A DNA stretch of 64,000 nucleotides, from positions 3,100,001 to 3,164,000 of the forward strand of contig NZ_JBANDL010000002.1 in the NCBI RefSeq assembly GCF_037027445.1, in the 5' to 3' direction. This DNA is from Lysobacter firmicutimachus (GTDB lineage Bacteria > Pseudomonadota > Gammaproteobacteria > Xanthomonadales > Xanthomonadaceae). The position numbers and the translations under genes were made by a program. Below the pieces are notes generated by a model that made no database searches, was not told where the DNA came from, and saw nothing but the letters and a program-made list of their open reading frames with translations. Below, one piece after another: positions 54,214 to 63,800 of this stretch. Position 1 is the stretch's first letter. Each line of letters starts with the position of its first letter.

Positions 54214-55605
54214 TCACTCCGGCAGCAGCGCCTCGCCGTACAGATCGTGCTCGTCGCTGCCCATGATCTCGACGTCGACGAACTGGCCGACGCGCAGTTG
54301 CGCTTCCAGGCCGTTCTGGATCTGCACCAGGCCGTCGATCTCCGGCGCGTCGGCCATCGAGCGGGCGATCGCCAGATCGCCGTCGATCGCGTCGACCAGA
54401 CAGCGCTGCACGCTGCCGACCTTGGCCTCGAGCTTGGCCGCGGAAATCTCCGCCTGCCGCTCCATGAAGCGGGCCAAGCGCTCTTGCTTGACCTCTTCAT
54501 CCACCGGATCGGGCAAGTCGTTGGCCTGGGCGCCGTCGACCGGCGAATAGGCGAAGGCGCCGACGCGGTCGAGTTGGGCTTCGTCGAGGAAATCGAGCAG
54601 TTCTTCGAACTCGGCCTCGGTCTCGCCCGGGAAACCGACGATGAAGGTGCTGCGGATGGCGATGTCCGGGGCGATCGAGCGCCAGCGCTGGATCCGCTCC
54701 AGGGTCTTGTCGACCGCGCCGGGGCGCTTCATCAGCTTGAGCACGCGCGGGCTGGCGTGCTGGAACGGGATGTCCAGGTACGGCAGCAGCTTGGGCATGC
54801 CGTGGGCGCCGTTTTCCGCCATCAGCGGGATGATGTCGTCGACGTGCGGGTATGGATACACGTAGTGCAGGCGGGTCCAGATGCCGAGTTCGGCCAGGCC
54901 CTCGCACAGCGCCTTCATCCGGGTCTGGTAGCCGTTGCCGCGCCATTCGCGCGCGGCGTACTTCAGGTCGACGCCGTAGGCCGAGGTGTCCTGCGAGATC
55001 ACCAGCAGCTCCTTGACCCCGCCCATCGCCAACTTCTCGGCTTCGCGCAGCACTTCGTCGACCGGGCGCGAGACCAGGTCGCCGCGCATCGAGGGAATGA
55101 TGCAGAAGCTGCAGCGGTGATTGCAGCCTTCGGAAATCTTCAGATAGGCGTAGTGCTTCGGCGTCAGCTTGATGCCGATGCCGTCGTCGAGCCGATGCGA
55201 AGCCGGTCGCGGCACCAGGTCGATGAACGGATCGTGCCTGGGCGGCAGCGCCGCGTGCACCGCGCTCATCACGCTGCCGTAGTCCTGCGGGCCGCTGATC
55301 GACAGCACGTCCGGATGCGCTTCGCGGATCAGCTCCGAGCGCTTGCCCAGGCAGCCGGTGACGATGACCTTGCCGTTCTCGGCGATCGCCTCGCCGATCG
55401 CGTCCAGCGACTCGGTCACCGCCGAATCGATGAAGCCGCAGGTGTTGACCACCACCACGTCGGCGTCGTCGTAGCTCTGCACGATGTCGTAGCCCTCGAC
55501 CCGCAGCTGGGTGAGGATGCGCTCGGAATCGACCAGGGCCTTGGGGCAACCGAGGCTGACGAAACCGACTTTGGGATTGGCGGGCGAAACGCTGGCGGAA
55601 GACAT
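54214..55605 (-). CDS. rimO: Ribosomal protein S12 methylthiotransferase RimO
   Basis: 463 residues. Radical-SAM enzyme that adds a methylthio group to Asp88 of ribosomal protein S12. N-terminal UPF0004 cluster C20, C56 and C85 ([27 protein letters not shown]); radical-SAM cluster C161, C165 and C168 (GCNHRCSFC); and a C-terminal TRAM domain ([20 protein letters not shown]). These tell it from MiaB. ATG 55605 begins close to the first cluster. A perfect TATAAT lies 77 bases upstream and is the likely -10. It is divergent from the DLH gene. Confidence 0.95.
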   Translation of the reverse strand: MSSASVSPANPKVGFVSLGCPKALVDSERILTQLRVEGYDIVQSYDDADVVVVNTCGFIDSAVTESLDAIGEAIAENGKVIVTGCLGKRSELIREAHPDVLSISGPQDYGSVMSAVHAALPPRHDPFIDLVPRPASHRLDDGIGIKLTPKHYAYLKISEGCNHRCSFCIIPSMRGDLVSRPVDEVLREAEKLAMGGVKELLVISQDTSAYGVDLKYAAREWRGNGYQTRMKALCEGLAELGIWTRLHYVYPYPHVDDIIPLMAENGAHGMPKLLPYLDIPFQHASPRVLKLMKRPGAVDKTLERIQRWRSIAPDIAIRSTFIVGFPGETEAEFEELLDFLDEAQLDRVGAFAYSPVDGAQANDLPDPVDEEVKQERLARFMERQAEISAAKLEAKVGSVQRCLVDAIDGDLAIARSMADAPEIDGLVQIQNGLEAQLRVGQFVDVEIMGSDEHDLYGEALLPE

Positions 55606-55681
55606 GAACGCGGAGACCTGAACGAGGACGCCCGATGGGCGGCGGGCCGGCGGCCCGGATCCGGCGACGCCGGGGGCGCGA

Positions 55682-55687
55682 ATTATA
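55682..55687 (-). promoter_or_regulatory. Consensus -10 element for rimO
   Basis: TATAAT on the minus strand; no good -35 at 16-18 bases. Start of transcription would be about 70 bases before ATG 55605. Confidence 0.45.
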
Positions 55688-55743
55688 GCCTCCGCGGCTA
55701 AACTGGCCGCGAACCAAGGTTCATTCGCATAGGAGCAAGGCCC

Positions 55744-56406
55744 ATGGCCCAGTGGATCGACCTCGACACCCCGGCCGGCCCGGTCCGCGCCTGGCGCGCC
55801 GACCCCAGCGGGGTGCCGCGCGGCGGCCTGGTGGTGATCCAGGAGATCTTCGGCGTCAACGCGCACATCCGCGCGGTCGCCGAGCGCTTCGCCGAAGCCG
55901 GCTACGTCGTGCTGGCGCCGGCCGTGTTCGACCCGGTCGAGACCGGGGTCGAACTGGGCTACGACCAGTCTGCGGCCGCGCGCGGGGTCGAGCTGCGCAA
56001 CGCGGTCGGCTTCGACCGCGCCAGCGACATCGTCGGCGCCGCCGCGCACCGGCTGCAGAGCGAGGGCCTGCGCACCGGCGCGGTCGGCTTCTGCTGGGGC
56101 GGTTCGCTGGCCTTCCTGGCCAATACCCGCCACGGCCTGCCCGCGGTCAGCTACTACGGCGCGCGCACCCTGCCCTTCCTCGGCGAAGCGACCCGGGCGC
56201 CGATCGCGTTCCACTTCGGCCGCCACGACGGCAGCATCCCGCCGGAAGCGATCGAACAGCACCGGCAGGCGCTGCCGAACGCGCCGATCTACCTTTACGA
56301 CGCCGGCCACGGCTTCAACTGCGACCAGCGCGCCGACTACGACCCCGACAGCGCCGCACTGGCCTGGCGGCGGACCCTCGACTTCTTCGCAGACACGCTG
56401 AAATGA
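55744..56406 (+). CDS. Dienelactone hydrolase family protein
   Basis: 220 residues. Alpha/beta hydrolase with the Cys nucleophile C117 in GFCWGG, D162 in RHDGSIP, and H189 in DAGHGFNCD; the oxyanion loop is [12 protein letters not shown]. This is the DLH layout, in which a Cys replaces the usual Ser. The family opens lactones in aromatic degradation, but many members are general thio- or esterases. AGGAG precedes ATG 55744. It starts the overlapped run of DLH, HIT, PxpB and PxpC, so it may help with 5-oxoproline or another ring-opening step; this is conjecture. Confidence 0.92.
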   Translation: MAQWIDLDTPAGPVRAWRADPSGVPRGGLVVIQEIFGVNAHIRAVAERFAEAGYVVLAPAVFDPVETGVELGYDQSAAARGVELRNAVGFDRASDIVGAAAHRLQSEGLRTGAVGFCWGGSLAFLANTRHGLPAVSYYGARTLPFLGEATRAPIAFHFGRHDGSIPPEAIEQHRQALPNAPIYLYDAGHGFNCDQRADYDPDSAALAWRRTLDFFADTLK

Positions 56407-56813
56407 ACGCCTGGCACCTGCACCCGCAACTGGCCGACGACACCCATCCGGTGGCGCAATTCGAATTGTGCGAACTGCGCCTGATGGACGACGCCAATCA
56501 TCCCTGGCTGATCCTGGTGCCGCGGGTGGACGGCGCGGTCGAGCTGATCGATCTCGACGAGGCTCAGCAGCAGGCGCTGACCCGCGAAATCGCCCGTACC
56601 AGCCGCGCCCTGCAGGGCGCGTTCAAGCCGCACAAGCTCAACGTCGCCGCGCTCGGCAATCTGGTGCCGCAGTTGCACGTGCACGTGATCGCGCGCTACC
56701 GCGAGGACATCGCCTGGCCGCGGCCGGTATGGGGCATGGCCACCGCCCAGCCGTATTCGCCGGAAACCCTGGTCCAACGCATCCGCCGGCTGCAGGACGC
56801 GCTGGCGGAGTGA
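56403..56813 (+). CDS. HIT-domain hydrolase
   Basis: 136 residues. HIT fold ending [10 protein letters not shown] (Q90, H92, H94), with the family order Q-h-H-h-H; the third residue of the triad is V-I rather than the classical third His. The C-terminus [15 protein letters not shown] is shared by the proteobacterial branch linked to dinucleoside polyphosphate hydrolysis. Starts inside the stop of DLH (ATGA) and ends inside the start of PxpB, so it is translated with them. Its link to pyroglutamate work is not obvious, and it may simply share the transcript. Confidence 0.9.
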   Translation: MNAWHLHPQLADDTHPVAQFELCELRLMDDANHPWLILVPRVDGAVELIDLDEAQQQALTREIARTSRALQGAFKPHKLNVAALGNLVPQLHVHVIARYREDIAWPRPVWGMATAQPYSPETLVQRIRRLQDALAE

Positions 56814-57541
56814 CGCCCGCGACCGGCTCGCCGCCCATGCCGCCGATCGCGTTCGAACCGCTGGCCGACGACGCCTGGCTGCTGCGCCTGGGCGAGCGCA
56901 TCGACGACACGCTCAACGCCCAGGTGCATGCCTTGGTCGCCCGCCTGCGCCGGCAACCGCCGCCGTGGCTGCGCGACGTGGTGCCGGCCTACGCCAGCCT
57001 GGCGGTGTTCTTCGATGCGCAAACGATCGACGCCGAAGCCGCGCTGGATTGGCTGCACGCGCAATGGCACTCGCGCCAAGGCGACGACGACGACGCAGTC
57101 GGCGACGCATGCCTGGTCGAAATTCCGGTCGCCTACGGCGGCGACTACGGCCCCGACCTGGAGCCGTCTGCGGCCGAACTCGGACTGTCGCCGTTGCAGT
57201 TGATCCAGCGCCATGCCGGCGCGCAGTACCGGGTCGCGATGATCGGTTTCGCCCCCGGTTTTCCCTACTTGTCCGGCCTCGACCCGGGGCTGGCCCTGCC
57301 GCGCCTGAACACGCCGCGCACGGCGGTCGCGGCCGGCAGCGTCGCCATCGGCGGCGCCCAGACCGGGATCTACCCGCGTCCCGGCCCCGGCGGCTGGCGC
57401 CTGCTCGGGCGTACTCCGCTGAACCTGTTCGATGCCACCCGGACGGCGCCGACCTTGCTCATGCCGGGCGACCGGGTGCGGTTCGTGCCGATCGACGCCG
57501 ACGCGTTCGAGCGCTTGCGCGCGCAGGCGGCCTGGCCATGA
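56810..57541 (+). CDS. pxpB: 5-oxoprolinase subunit PxpB (KipI-like)
   Basis: 243 residues from GTG 56810, chosen because it overlaps the HIT stop by four bases (GTGA) like the other junctions here; ATG 56837 (234 residues) is a good alternative and neither has a clear ribosome binding site. With PxpA and PxpC it forms the ATP-dependent enzyme that opens 5-oxoproline to glutamate. Typical blocks: FEPLADDAWLLRLG at the start, MIGFAPGFPYLSGLDP, GIYPRPGPGGWRLLGRTP and LLMPGDRVRFVP. Its stop overlaps the ATG of pxpC by four bases. Confidence 0.93.
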   Translation: MTPATGSPPMPPIAFEPLADDAWLLRLGERIDDTLNAQVHALVARLRRQPPPWLRDVVPAYASLAVFFDAQTIDAEAALDWLHAQWHSRQGDDDDAVGDACLVEIPVAYGGDYGPDLEPSAAELGLSPLQLIQRHAGAQYRVAMIGFAPGFPYLSGLDPGLALPRLNTPRTAVAAGSVAIGGAQTGIYPRPGPGGWRLLGRTPLNLFDATRTAPTLLMPGDRVRFVPIDADAFERLRAQAAWP

Positions 57542-58512
57542 ACCGCGCCCCCGCCGCCATCGAAGTGCTCGCGCCCGGCCCACTCAGCAGCCTGCAGGAC
57601 CAGGGCCGGCCGGGATGGCGCCACCTGGGCGTGGCGCACAGCGGCGCGTTGGACCCTGGTTTGGCCGCGCTGGCCAACCGCCTGGTCGGCAACGACGAGA
57701 ACCAGGCCGTGCTCGAGATGTGTTTGCACGGTCCGCACTTGCGCCTGCTGCGGCCGCTGCGTCTGGCCTGGCTGGGCGCGGCGCTGGATTTGCGTTTCGA
57801 TGCCCGGCCCTTGCCGGCGACGATGGGGCGGCCGATCGAGCTGCCGCCCGGCGAACTGCGCCTGGGCGGTTTGCGCGGCGGCGTGCGCGCCTGGCTGGCG
57901 GTGGCCGGCGGCTTCGCCGCGCCGCCGGTACTCGGCAGCCGCAGCACCGACCTGCGCGGCGGTTTCGGCGGCTACGCCGGCCGCGCCCTGCAGGCCGGCG
58001 ACCGGCTGACACTCGGCGAACAGTGCGGGCCCGCGACCGAGGCGCCGCGCTGGAGCCGCTGGTGGATCGACCCCGAGTTCGATCCGCCGACCCAGGCCCC
58101 GATCCGCTACCGCGCCCTGCCCGCGCCGGCCCTGGCCGAGGCGCAGGCGCGTTTCGCCGCGCAGGCCTGGAGCGTGGCCGCGGCCAGCGACCGCCAGGGC
58201 CTGCGCCTGGCCGGCGCCTCGCTGCCGGCGCCGGCCGCCGCCGGCGTGTCGGAGCCGGTCGCGCCCGGCACCGTGCAATTGCCGCCGGACGGACAACCGA
58301 TCGTCTTGCTGGCCGATGCGCAGACCGTCGGCGGCTACGCCCGCCTCGGCCACGTCATCGCCGCCGACCTGCCGCGCCTGGCCCAGGCCGCTCCGAACGC
58401 GCCGTTGCGCTTTCGCGCCTGCGATGCGGCCGAAGCCGCGGCGGCCTGGCGCGAGCGCCAGCAACGCCTGGCGCGCTTACGGGTGGCCGTGGATGCGCGC
58501 TTGCGCGACTGA
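57538..58512 (+). CDS. pxpC: 5-oxoprolinase subunit PxpC
   Basis: 324 residues. Biotin-dependent-carboxyltransferase-like subunit of the prokaryotic 5-oxoprolinase. Characteristic: EVLAPGPLSSLQDQGRPGWRHLGVAHSG, ANRLVGNDENQAVLEMCLHGP, VAGGFAAPPVLGSRSTDLRGGFGGYAGRALQAGD, and ADAQTVGGYARLGHVI. Slightly longer than usual because of an Ala-rich C-terminus. Starts inside pxpB's stop (ATGA). 286 bases then separate it from the DUF885 gene, with no gene between. Confidence 0.94.
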   Translation: MNRAPAAIEVLAPGPLSSLQDQGRPGWRHLGVAHSGALDPGLAALANRLVGNDENQAVLEMCLHGPHLRLLRPLRLAWLGAALDLRFDARPLPATMGRPIELPPGELRLGGLRGGVRAWLAVAGGFAAPPVLGSRSTDLRGGFGGYAGRALQAGDRLTLGEQCGPATEAPRWSRWWIDPEFDPPTQAPIRYRALPAPALAEAQARFAAQAWSVAAASDRQGLRLAGASLPAPAAAGVSEPVAPGTVQLPPDGQPIVLLADAQTVGGYARLGHVIAADLPRLAQAAPNAPLRFRACDAAEAAAAWRERQQRLARLRVAVDARLRD

Positions 58513-58798
58513 ACCCGCGCCTGGCCTGAAGGCTTTCGCCAGTTCGCGACTCTTGCGGCATGGCCGCGTGTGCGAGGCCACGGTGTCGCTGAACCGGCGC
58601 GCGCCGCGTTCGCCGCCGGCTGCGGCGGCGACACCGCGCGGGAACGGTGCCGGAACTGTGCCGGATTCTGCATCCGCCTAGGGCAAAAGACACTATCGCC
58701 GCCGCAGCCGGAACCGCGAGGATCGGCGACATCGTCGCGATCGGCTCCGCGCCGCGCGCCGCCCCGCCCCGTCGCCATCGCTGTCCGGAGGTTTCCGC

Positions 58799-60628
58799 AT
58801 GCCGTCCCTGCGTCTGCTGTCGTTGTCCGTCTGCGTCGCCGCCGCGCTGAGCGCCGGCTGCAAACAGGGCGCGCCCGCGCCCGCCTCCCAACCCGCCGAC
58901 AGCGCCGCCGCGCCGGCCGTGGCCGATGCCGCCTGGGACAGCGCGGTCGACCAGTTCATCCAGGGCTTCTTCGAGCGCTATCCGACCTGGGGCGCGAACG
59001 CCGGCAAGCACGAATTCGACGGCCGCCTGCCGGACTTCTCGCCGGAAGGCCTGAAGCGCACCGCACAGTGGCTGCACCAGCAGCGCGACGCCGTCTCCGC
59101 CTTCGCCGACGACCGGCTCACGCCCGCGCAGCGCTACCAGCGCGACTACGTGCGCGCGGTGATCGACGGCCAATTGTTCTGGCTGGAAGACTCCGGCTTC
59201 GCGACCAAGAACCCGGCCTTCTACATGGGCGACCTGTCGCCGAGCATGTACCTGACCCGTCCCTACGCGCCGCTGGAGCAGCGCATGGCCGCGTTCGCGA
59301 CCTATCAGGAAAACCTGCCCAAGGCGGTCGCGCAGATCCGCGCCAACCTGCAGGGGCCGCTGCCGGACACCTACATCCAGCTCGGCAGCGCGGTGTTCGG
59401 CGGCATGGCCGAGTTCTTCGACAAGGACGTGCCGAAGATCTTCGCCGGGGTCCAGGACGAGAAGCTGCAACTGCGGCTCAAGCAGTCCAACGCCATGGCC
59501 ACGGTGGCGCTGCGGGAGTTGGCCGAGCACATGAAACTGCAGAAGGGCCGGGCACCGGTGGACTTCGCCCTGGGCGCGGACAAGTTCGCCAAGATGCTCA
59601 AGGCCACCGAGGGCGTGGACCTGCCGCTGGACCGGCTGAGGGCCGCCGGCGAAGCCGACCTGGCGCGCAACCTGGCTGCGCTGCAAAGCGCGTGCGAGGC
59701 CTATGCCAAGGGCAAGCCGATCGCCGAGTGCATCGAACAGGTCAACGCCGACAAGCCGGCCGGCGGCGCGGTCGAGGGCGCGCGCAAGCAACTGGTCGGG
59801 CTGCGCCAGTTCCTGGTCGACAAGGACCTGGTGACGATTCCGGGCACCGAGGAGGCCAAGGTCGAAGAGGCGCCGCCGTTCAACCGCAACAATTTCGCCT
59901 ACATCGAGATCCCGGGGCCGTACGAAAAGAACCTGCCCTCGGTGTACTACATCGCCCCGCCGGACCCGAAGTGGCCCAAGGCCGAACAGGACGCGTATGT
60001 CCCGGGCAAGGCCGACCTGCTGTTCACTTCGGCGCACGAAGTCTGGCCGGGGCATTTCCTGCAGTTCCTGCACGCCAACCGTTCGCAGTGGAAGTTCGCT
60101 CAGTTGTTCGTCGGCTACGCCTACGCCGAGGGCTGGGCGCACTACACCGAAGAGATGATGTTCGACGCCGGCCTGGACGGCGCGACGCCGGAGATCCACA
60201 TCGGCCAGCTGACCAACGCACTGCTGCGCAACGTGCGTTACCTGTCCGCGATCGGCCTGCATACCGGCGGTATGACCGTGGCCGAGTCCGAGCAGATGTT
60301 CAAGGACAAGGCCTTCCAGGACCCGGGCAACGCGCGCCAGCAGGCCGCGCGCGGCACCTACGACCCGGCGTATCTGAACTACACCCTCGGCAAGCTGATG
60401 ATCCAGCAGTTGCGCGAAGACTGGACCGCATCGCGCGGCGGCCGCAGCGCCTGGAAGTCGTTCCACGACCAGTTCCTGAGCTACGGCGGCCCGCCGATTC
60501 CGCTGCTGCGCGCGCAGATGCTCGGCACCGCGCCGGAGACCAAGTTGTGGATGGCGCCGGCGGCGACCGCCGCGTCCACCGCGACGGCGGCGACGGCCGC
60601 GCCGGCCCCGGCCAACGGCTCGCGCTGA
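58799..60628 (+). CDS. DUF885-family lipoprotein, probable zinc peptidase
   Basis: 609 residues. Lipidated at C21 (LSAGC); then a Pro/Ala spacer. The zinc site of DUF885 is H413-E414 and H418 in AHEVWPGHFLQ, with E444 in YAEGWAHYTEE as third ligand and H448 nearby. The HEVWPGH signature is exact for the family, whose few studied members cleave peptides or act as dipeptidases. The C-terminal Ala/Pro/Thr tail is low complexity. GGAGG lies seven bases before ATG 58799, so it is strongly translated. It stands in the middle of the 5-oxoproline genes, in the same direction, and could supply the peptides from which Pcp and PxpABC recover glutamate. Confidence 0.92.
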   Translation: MPSLRLLSLSVCVAAALSAGCKQGAPAPASQPADSAAAPAVADAAWDSAVDQFIQGFFERYPTWGANAGKHEFDGRLPDFSPEGLKRTAQWLHQQRDAVSAFADDRLTPAQRYQRDYVRAVIDGQLFWLEDSGFATKNPAFYMGDLSPSMYLTRPYAPLEQRMAAFATYQENLPKAVAQIRANLQGPLPDTYIQLGSAVFGGMAEFFDKDVPKIFAGVQDEKLQLRLKQSNAMATVALRELAEHMKLQKGRAPVDFALGADKFAKMLKATEGVDLPLDRLRAAGEADLARNLAALQSACEAYAKGKPIAECIEQVNADKPAGGAVEGARKQLVGLRQFLVDKDLVTIPGTEEAKVEEAPPFNRNNFAYIEIPGPYEKNLPSVYYIAPPDPKWPKAEQDAYVPGKADLLFTSAHEVWPGHFLQFLHANRSQWKFAQLFVGYAYAEGWAHYTEEMMFDAGLDGATPEIHIGQLTNALLRNVRYLSAIGLHTGGMTVAESEQMFKDKAFQDPGNARQQAARGTYDPAYLNYTLGKLMIQQLREDWTASRGGRSAWKSFHDQFLSYGGPPIPLLRAQMLGTAPETKLWMAPAATAASTATAATAAPAPANGSR

Positions 60629-61097
60629 GCCGGAGCGAATCCCCGGCGCAGCGGCCGCGCCACGACGCCGATTCGCGCAGGCGCCCGCCCCCTTATCCCG
60701 AGGGGGCGGATGCTCCCGGCGCAACCGCGCGCTCAACAAGCGCGCAGCAGCCCGCCCCTTTCAAAAGACGACCAACGGGCTTGCCCTACCGCCTCCATCT
60801 CTCGCGCCGCCATCGCGCCGCGACGCCGGCGCACGCATGCGCCCGCTCCGCCGTGGCAACGGACCGATTGCCGAAGTCAGGCATCTCCGGCCACCGCCGT
60901 GTCCGCCATCGACATCGACATCGATGCCGTATTGCACCGCAACAAACGCAACCCCATCGATCCCATCGCGTCTCGCGCCCAACCGATCTGCGGCCTGCGT
61001 CCCCTATCCGCCGCGCCCTCTTGGTCGCCTACTCCAACCCGACTAGACTGCATGCGTCCCCGGGCCCGGCGCCCCGCATCAGCACGAGAACGCAGCA
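60629..61097. other. Gene-free interval with hairpin and promoter
   Basis: 469 bases with no supportable gene on either strand. Contents: a 9-bp GC hairpin (60685-60693 with 60701-60709, no T run) after the DUF885 gene, a stretch of lower GC around 60880-60960, and the promoter at 61021-61049. Open frames in it have no ribosome binding site and no protein-like composition. Confidence 0.6.
61021..61049 (+). promoter_or_regulatory. Candidate sigma-70 promoter for the second 5-oxoproline run
   Basis: TTGGTC (61021-61026) and TAGACT (61044-61049) are 17 bases apart, the best -35/-10 pair in the window. Transcription would start near 61056, about 40 bases before ATG 61098. Confidence 0.55.
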
Positions 61098-61262
61098 ATG
61101 AAATCCCATGTCGTCGGCGCCCTGATCCTGATCGTCATCGGCACCCTGTTCCTGCTCAACAACCTCGGCTTCACCAACCTCAGCCTGACCAAGCTGCTGC
61201 TGACCTGGTGGCCGGCGATCCTGATCGCGGTCGGCCTGGGCCTGCTGTTCAAGCGCAACTAG
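61098..61262 (+). CDS. Small LiaI/LiaF-like membrane protein, 54 residues
   Basis: Two hydrophobic helices: VVGALILIVIGTLFLLNNLG and LTWWPAILIAVGLGLLF, joined by FTNLSLTKLL and ending KRN. This is the DUF5668/LiaF transmembrane layout with the W-W-P signature before the second helix. Its role here is unknown; in other bacteria relatives sit in envelope-stress systems. It follows the promoter at 61021 and lies 27 bases before pxpA, so it is the first gene of the second 5-oxoproline run. Confidence 0.85.
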   Translation: MKSHVVGALILIVIGTLFLLNNLGFTNLSLTKLLLTWWPAILIAVGLGLLFKRN

Positions 61263-61289
61263 CCGCGCATCGAACCCCGCGGCAAGGCC

Positions 61290-62033
61290 ATGCAGTACCG
61301 CATCGACTTCAATTGCGACCTCGGCGAAGGCTGCGGCGACGATGCGGCGATCCTGCCCTACGTCAGCTCGGCCAATATCGCCTGCGGCGGCCATGCCGGC
61401 GACGAGTCGACCATGCGCGCGACCCTGCGCCTGTGCCGCGAACACGGCGTCGCCGCCGGCGCGCATCCGGGCTACGACGATCCGGAACACTTCGGCCGCC
61501 GCACCTTGTCGCTGGACCGCGACGAGATCGGCCTGCTGATGCTCGGCCAGCTCGCCCGGCTCGGCGCGGTCGCCGCCGGCGAGGGCGTGCGCCTGACCCA
61601 CGTCAAGCCGCACGGCGCGCTGTACAACCTCGCCGCCGACGACCGCGTCGTCGCCGAGGCCATCGTCGGCGCCGTCGCCGCGTTCGATCCGCAGCTGATC
61701 GTCTACGGGCTGGCCCAGTCGCAACTCACCGACGCCGCCGAACGCACCGGCCTGCGCGCCGCGCACGAGGTGTTCGCCGAGCGCGGCTACGCCGGCAACG
61801 GCCGCCTGTTGCCGCGCGGCCGGCCCGGCGCGGTGATCGAATCGCTGGCGCAGGCGATCGCCCAGGTCCGCCGCCTGGTTCTCGACGGCGAAGTCGACAC
61901 CGCCGAGGGACCGCTGCGCCTGCGCGCCGACACCCTGTGTCTGCACGGCGACCGCGCCGACGCGCCGGCCTTCGCCCGCGCCGTGCGCGAGGCGCTGCTG
62001 GCCGACGGCGTGCGCATCCAGGCGCTGGCCTGA
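61290..62033 (+). CDS. pxpA: 5-oxoprolinase subunit PxpA (LamB/YcsF)
   Basis: 247 residues, as in B. subtilis and E. coli (about 250). Third subunit of the ATP-dependent 5-oxoprolinase, TIM-barrel-like. Blocks: DFNCDLGEGCGDD, SANIACGGHAGDESTM, GVAAGAHPGYDD, LTHVKPHGALYN, and AERGYAGNGRLLPRG. Its distance from pxpB and pxpC (more than 3 kb, across the DUF885 gene) is unusual, since the three genes are normally adjacent. It lies 27 bases after the small membrane protein and 82 before the DUF969 gene. Confidence 0.95.
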   Translation: MQYRIDFNCDLGEGCGDDAAILPYVSSANIACGGHAGDESTMRATLRLCREHGVAAGAHPGYDDPEHFGRRTLSLDRDEIGLLMLGQLARLGAVAAGEGVRLTHVKPHGALYNLAADDRVVAEAIVGAVAAFDPQLIVYGLAQSQLTDAAERTGLRAAHEVFAERGYAGNGRLLPRGRPGAVIESLAQAIAQVRRLVLDGEVDTAEGPLRLRADTLCLHGDRADAPAFARAVREALLADGVRIQALA

Positions 62034-62115
62034 GCCGCATGCGCATCGGCCGACGCTCCCGATCCTCCCACTCCACACTCCCCGCCCCCGCTGCCGCCGC
62101 CCGCGAGGTGATGCA

Positions 62116-62823
62116 ATGAACTATTGGCCCCTGCTCGGCGTCGCCGCCGTGGTGCTGGGTTTCGTGCTGCGATTGAACCCGGCCCTGGTCGTGGTCGCCG
62201 CCGGCTTCGTCACCGGACTCAGCGCCGGCCTGTCGCCGCTGGACGTGCTCGACGTGATCGGCAAGGGCTTCGCCGAGAAACGCTTCCTGCTGCTGTTCCT
62301 GCTGACCCTACCGGTGATCGGCCTGCTCGAACGCCACGGCCTGAAAGAACATGCGCAACGCTGGATCGCACGTTTGCGCGGCGCGACCCTGGGCCGCCTG
62401 TTGATCGCTTATCTGCTGATGCGCCAGCTCGCCTCGGCGGTCGGCCTGACCAGTCTCGGCGGCCATCCGCAGACCGTGCGTCCGCTGCTGGCGCCGATGG
62501 CCGAAGGCGCCGCCGAAAGCCGCCACGGCGCGCTCGATGCGGACCAGCGCGAGCGGATCCGGGCCATGGCCGCCGGCACCGACAACGTCGGCCTGTTCTT
62601 CGGCGAAGACATCTTCATCGCCTTCGGCGCGGTGCTGCTGATCCAGAGTTTCTTCGCCGAGCACGGGCTCCAGCTCGACCCGTTGCAGATCGCCTTGTGG
62701 GGCATCCCGACCGCGATCTGCGCCTTTGCCATCCACGTCGTGCGCATCCTGCGCTTCGAACGCCGGCTGACGCGCCAACGCGCCGCCGCCGCGGACCTCG
62801 AACCGGGAGCGCCGCCGGCATGA
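62116..62823 (+). CDS. DUF969 membrane protein, putative 5-oxoproline transporter subunit
   Basis: 235 residues with about six membrane segments. DUF969 features: LLGVAAVVLGFVLRLNPALVV at the start, then SPLDVLDVIGKGFAEKRFLLLFLLTLP, GGHPQTVRPLLAPMAEGAAE and GTDNVGLFFGEDIFIAFGA. DUF969 and DUF979 are always paired in the membrane and occur with PxpA and Pcp in many bacteria; a 5-oxoproline transporter has been proposed for the pair. GAGGTG lies upstream of ATG 62116. The stop overlaps the DUF979 start by four bases. Confidence 0.88.
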   Translation: MNYWPLLGVAAVVLGFVLRLNPALVVVAAGFVTGLSAGLSPLDVLDVIGKGFAEKRFLLLFLLTLPVIGLLERHGLKEHAQRWIARLRGATLGRLLIAYLLMRQLASAVGLTSLGGHPQTVRPLLAPMAEGAAESRHGALDADQRERIRAMAAGTDNVGLFFGEDIFIAFGAVLLIQSFFAEHGLQLDPLQIALWGIPTAICAFAIHVVRILRFERRLTRQRAAAADLEPGAPPA

Positions 62824-63800
62824 TTGCGCACAACGACGCCGGCGGCCTGCTCACCCTGGACTTCGTTTACTGGCTGATGGGCGCCTATTTCGCCGCGCTG
62901 GCCCTGCGCGGCGCGCGCGACCGCGCCAACCCGCGGCGCTGGGGCACGGCGGCGTTCTGGGGCCTGATCGCCGTGCTGATGGTCGCCGCCGAGCACCTGC
63001 CGGTGCGCGCGGTCGGCGTCTGCGTGGTCGCACTGGCGGCCCTGGCCGGGTTCGGCGCGCTCGGCAAGGGCGCCTATGCCGAGACCGACGCCGACTACAA
63101 ACAGGCCGAGGCGCAGCGGCTGGGCAATCGCCTGTTCTGGCCGGCACTGCTGATCCCGACGGTGACCCTGGTCGGCGCGCTCGGCCTCAAGCACGTACGC
63201 ATCGGCCAAACGCCGTTGCTGGACCCCGCCAACCTGACCCTGATCGCGCTGGCGCTGGCCTGCGTGGCGGGCCTGATCGCCGCCTGCCGGCTGACCCGGC
63301 AGACGCCGTGGAGCGGGATCGAACAATCGCGCCGGCTGGTCGACGCGATCGGTTGGGCCGCGTTGCTGCCGTTGCTGCTGGCGACGTTGGGCAGCGTGTT
63401 CGAAGCCGGCGGCGTCGGCCAGGCGGTGGCCGGCGTCGTGCGCGCCGTGATCCCGGTCGACAACGCCTTCGCGGTCGTGGTCGCCTACGCCGTCGGCATG
63501 GCCTTGTTCACCGTGATCATGGGCAACGCCTTCGCCGCGTTTCCGGTCATGACCGCCGGTATCGCCTTGCCGTTGCTGGTCCAGCAGCACGGCGCCGACG
63601 CCGCATCGCTGGCCGCGATCGGCATGCTCTCGGGCTATTGCGGCACCTTGCTGACGCCGATGGCGGCCAACTACAACCTGGTGCCCGCGGCCCTGCTCGA
63701 ACTCAAGGACCCGTACGGGGTGATCCGCGCGCAGTGGCCGACCGGTCTGCTCCTGCTGGGCTGCAATGTCCTGCTGATGTATTGGATCGCTTTCCGGTGA
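62820..63800 (+). CDS. DUF979 membrane protein, putative 5-oxoproline transporter subunit
   Basis: 326 residues with about nine membrane helices. Blocks typical of DUF979: LTLDFVYWLMGAYFAALALR, VTLVGALGLKHVRIGQTPLL, then FTVIMGNAFAAFPVMTAGIALPLL and GYCGTLLTPMAANYNLVPAALLELKDPYGVIRAQWPTG, which ends the protein in most members. It follows DUF969 by a four-base overlap and is itself overlapped by pcp (GTGA), so the three are translated together. Transport of 5-oxoproline is inferred from the context. Confidence 0.88.
   Translation: MIAHNDAGGLLTLDFVYWLMGAYFAALALRGARDRANPRRWGTAAFWGLIAVLMVAAEHLPVRAVGVCVVALAALAGFGALGKGAYAETDADYKQAEAQRLGNRLFWPALLIPTVTLVGALGLKHVRIGQTPLLDPANLTLIALALACVAGLIAACRLTRQTPWSGIEQSRRLVDAIGWAALLPLLLATLGSVFEAGGVGQAVAGVVRAVIPVDNAFAVVVAYAVGMALFTVIMGNAFAAFPVMTAGIALPLLVQQHGADAASLAAIGMLSGYCGTLLTPMAANYNLVPAALLELKDPYGVIRAQWPTGLLLLGCNVLLMYWIAFR

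Noticed and set aside
60710..61100. Plus-strand frames in the gap before the small membrane gene
   Set aside because: No ribosome binding site, unbalanced Arg/Pro-rich composition and no family; the promoter at 61021 lies within them.
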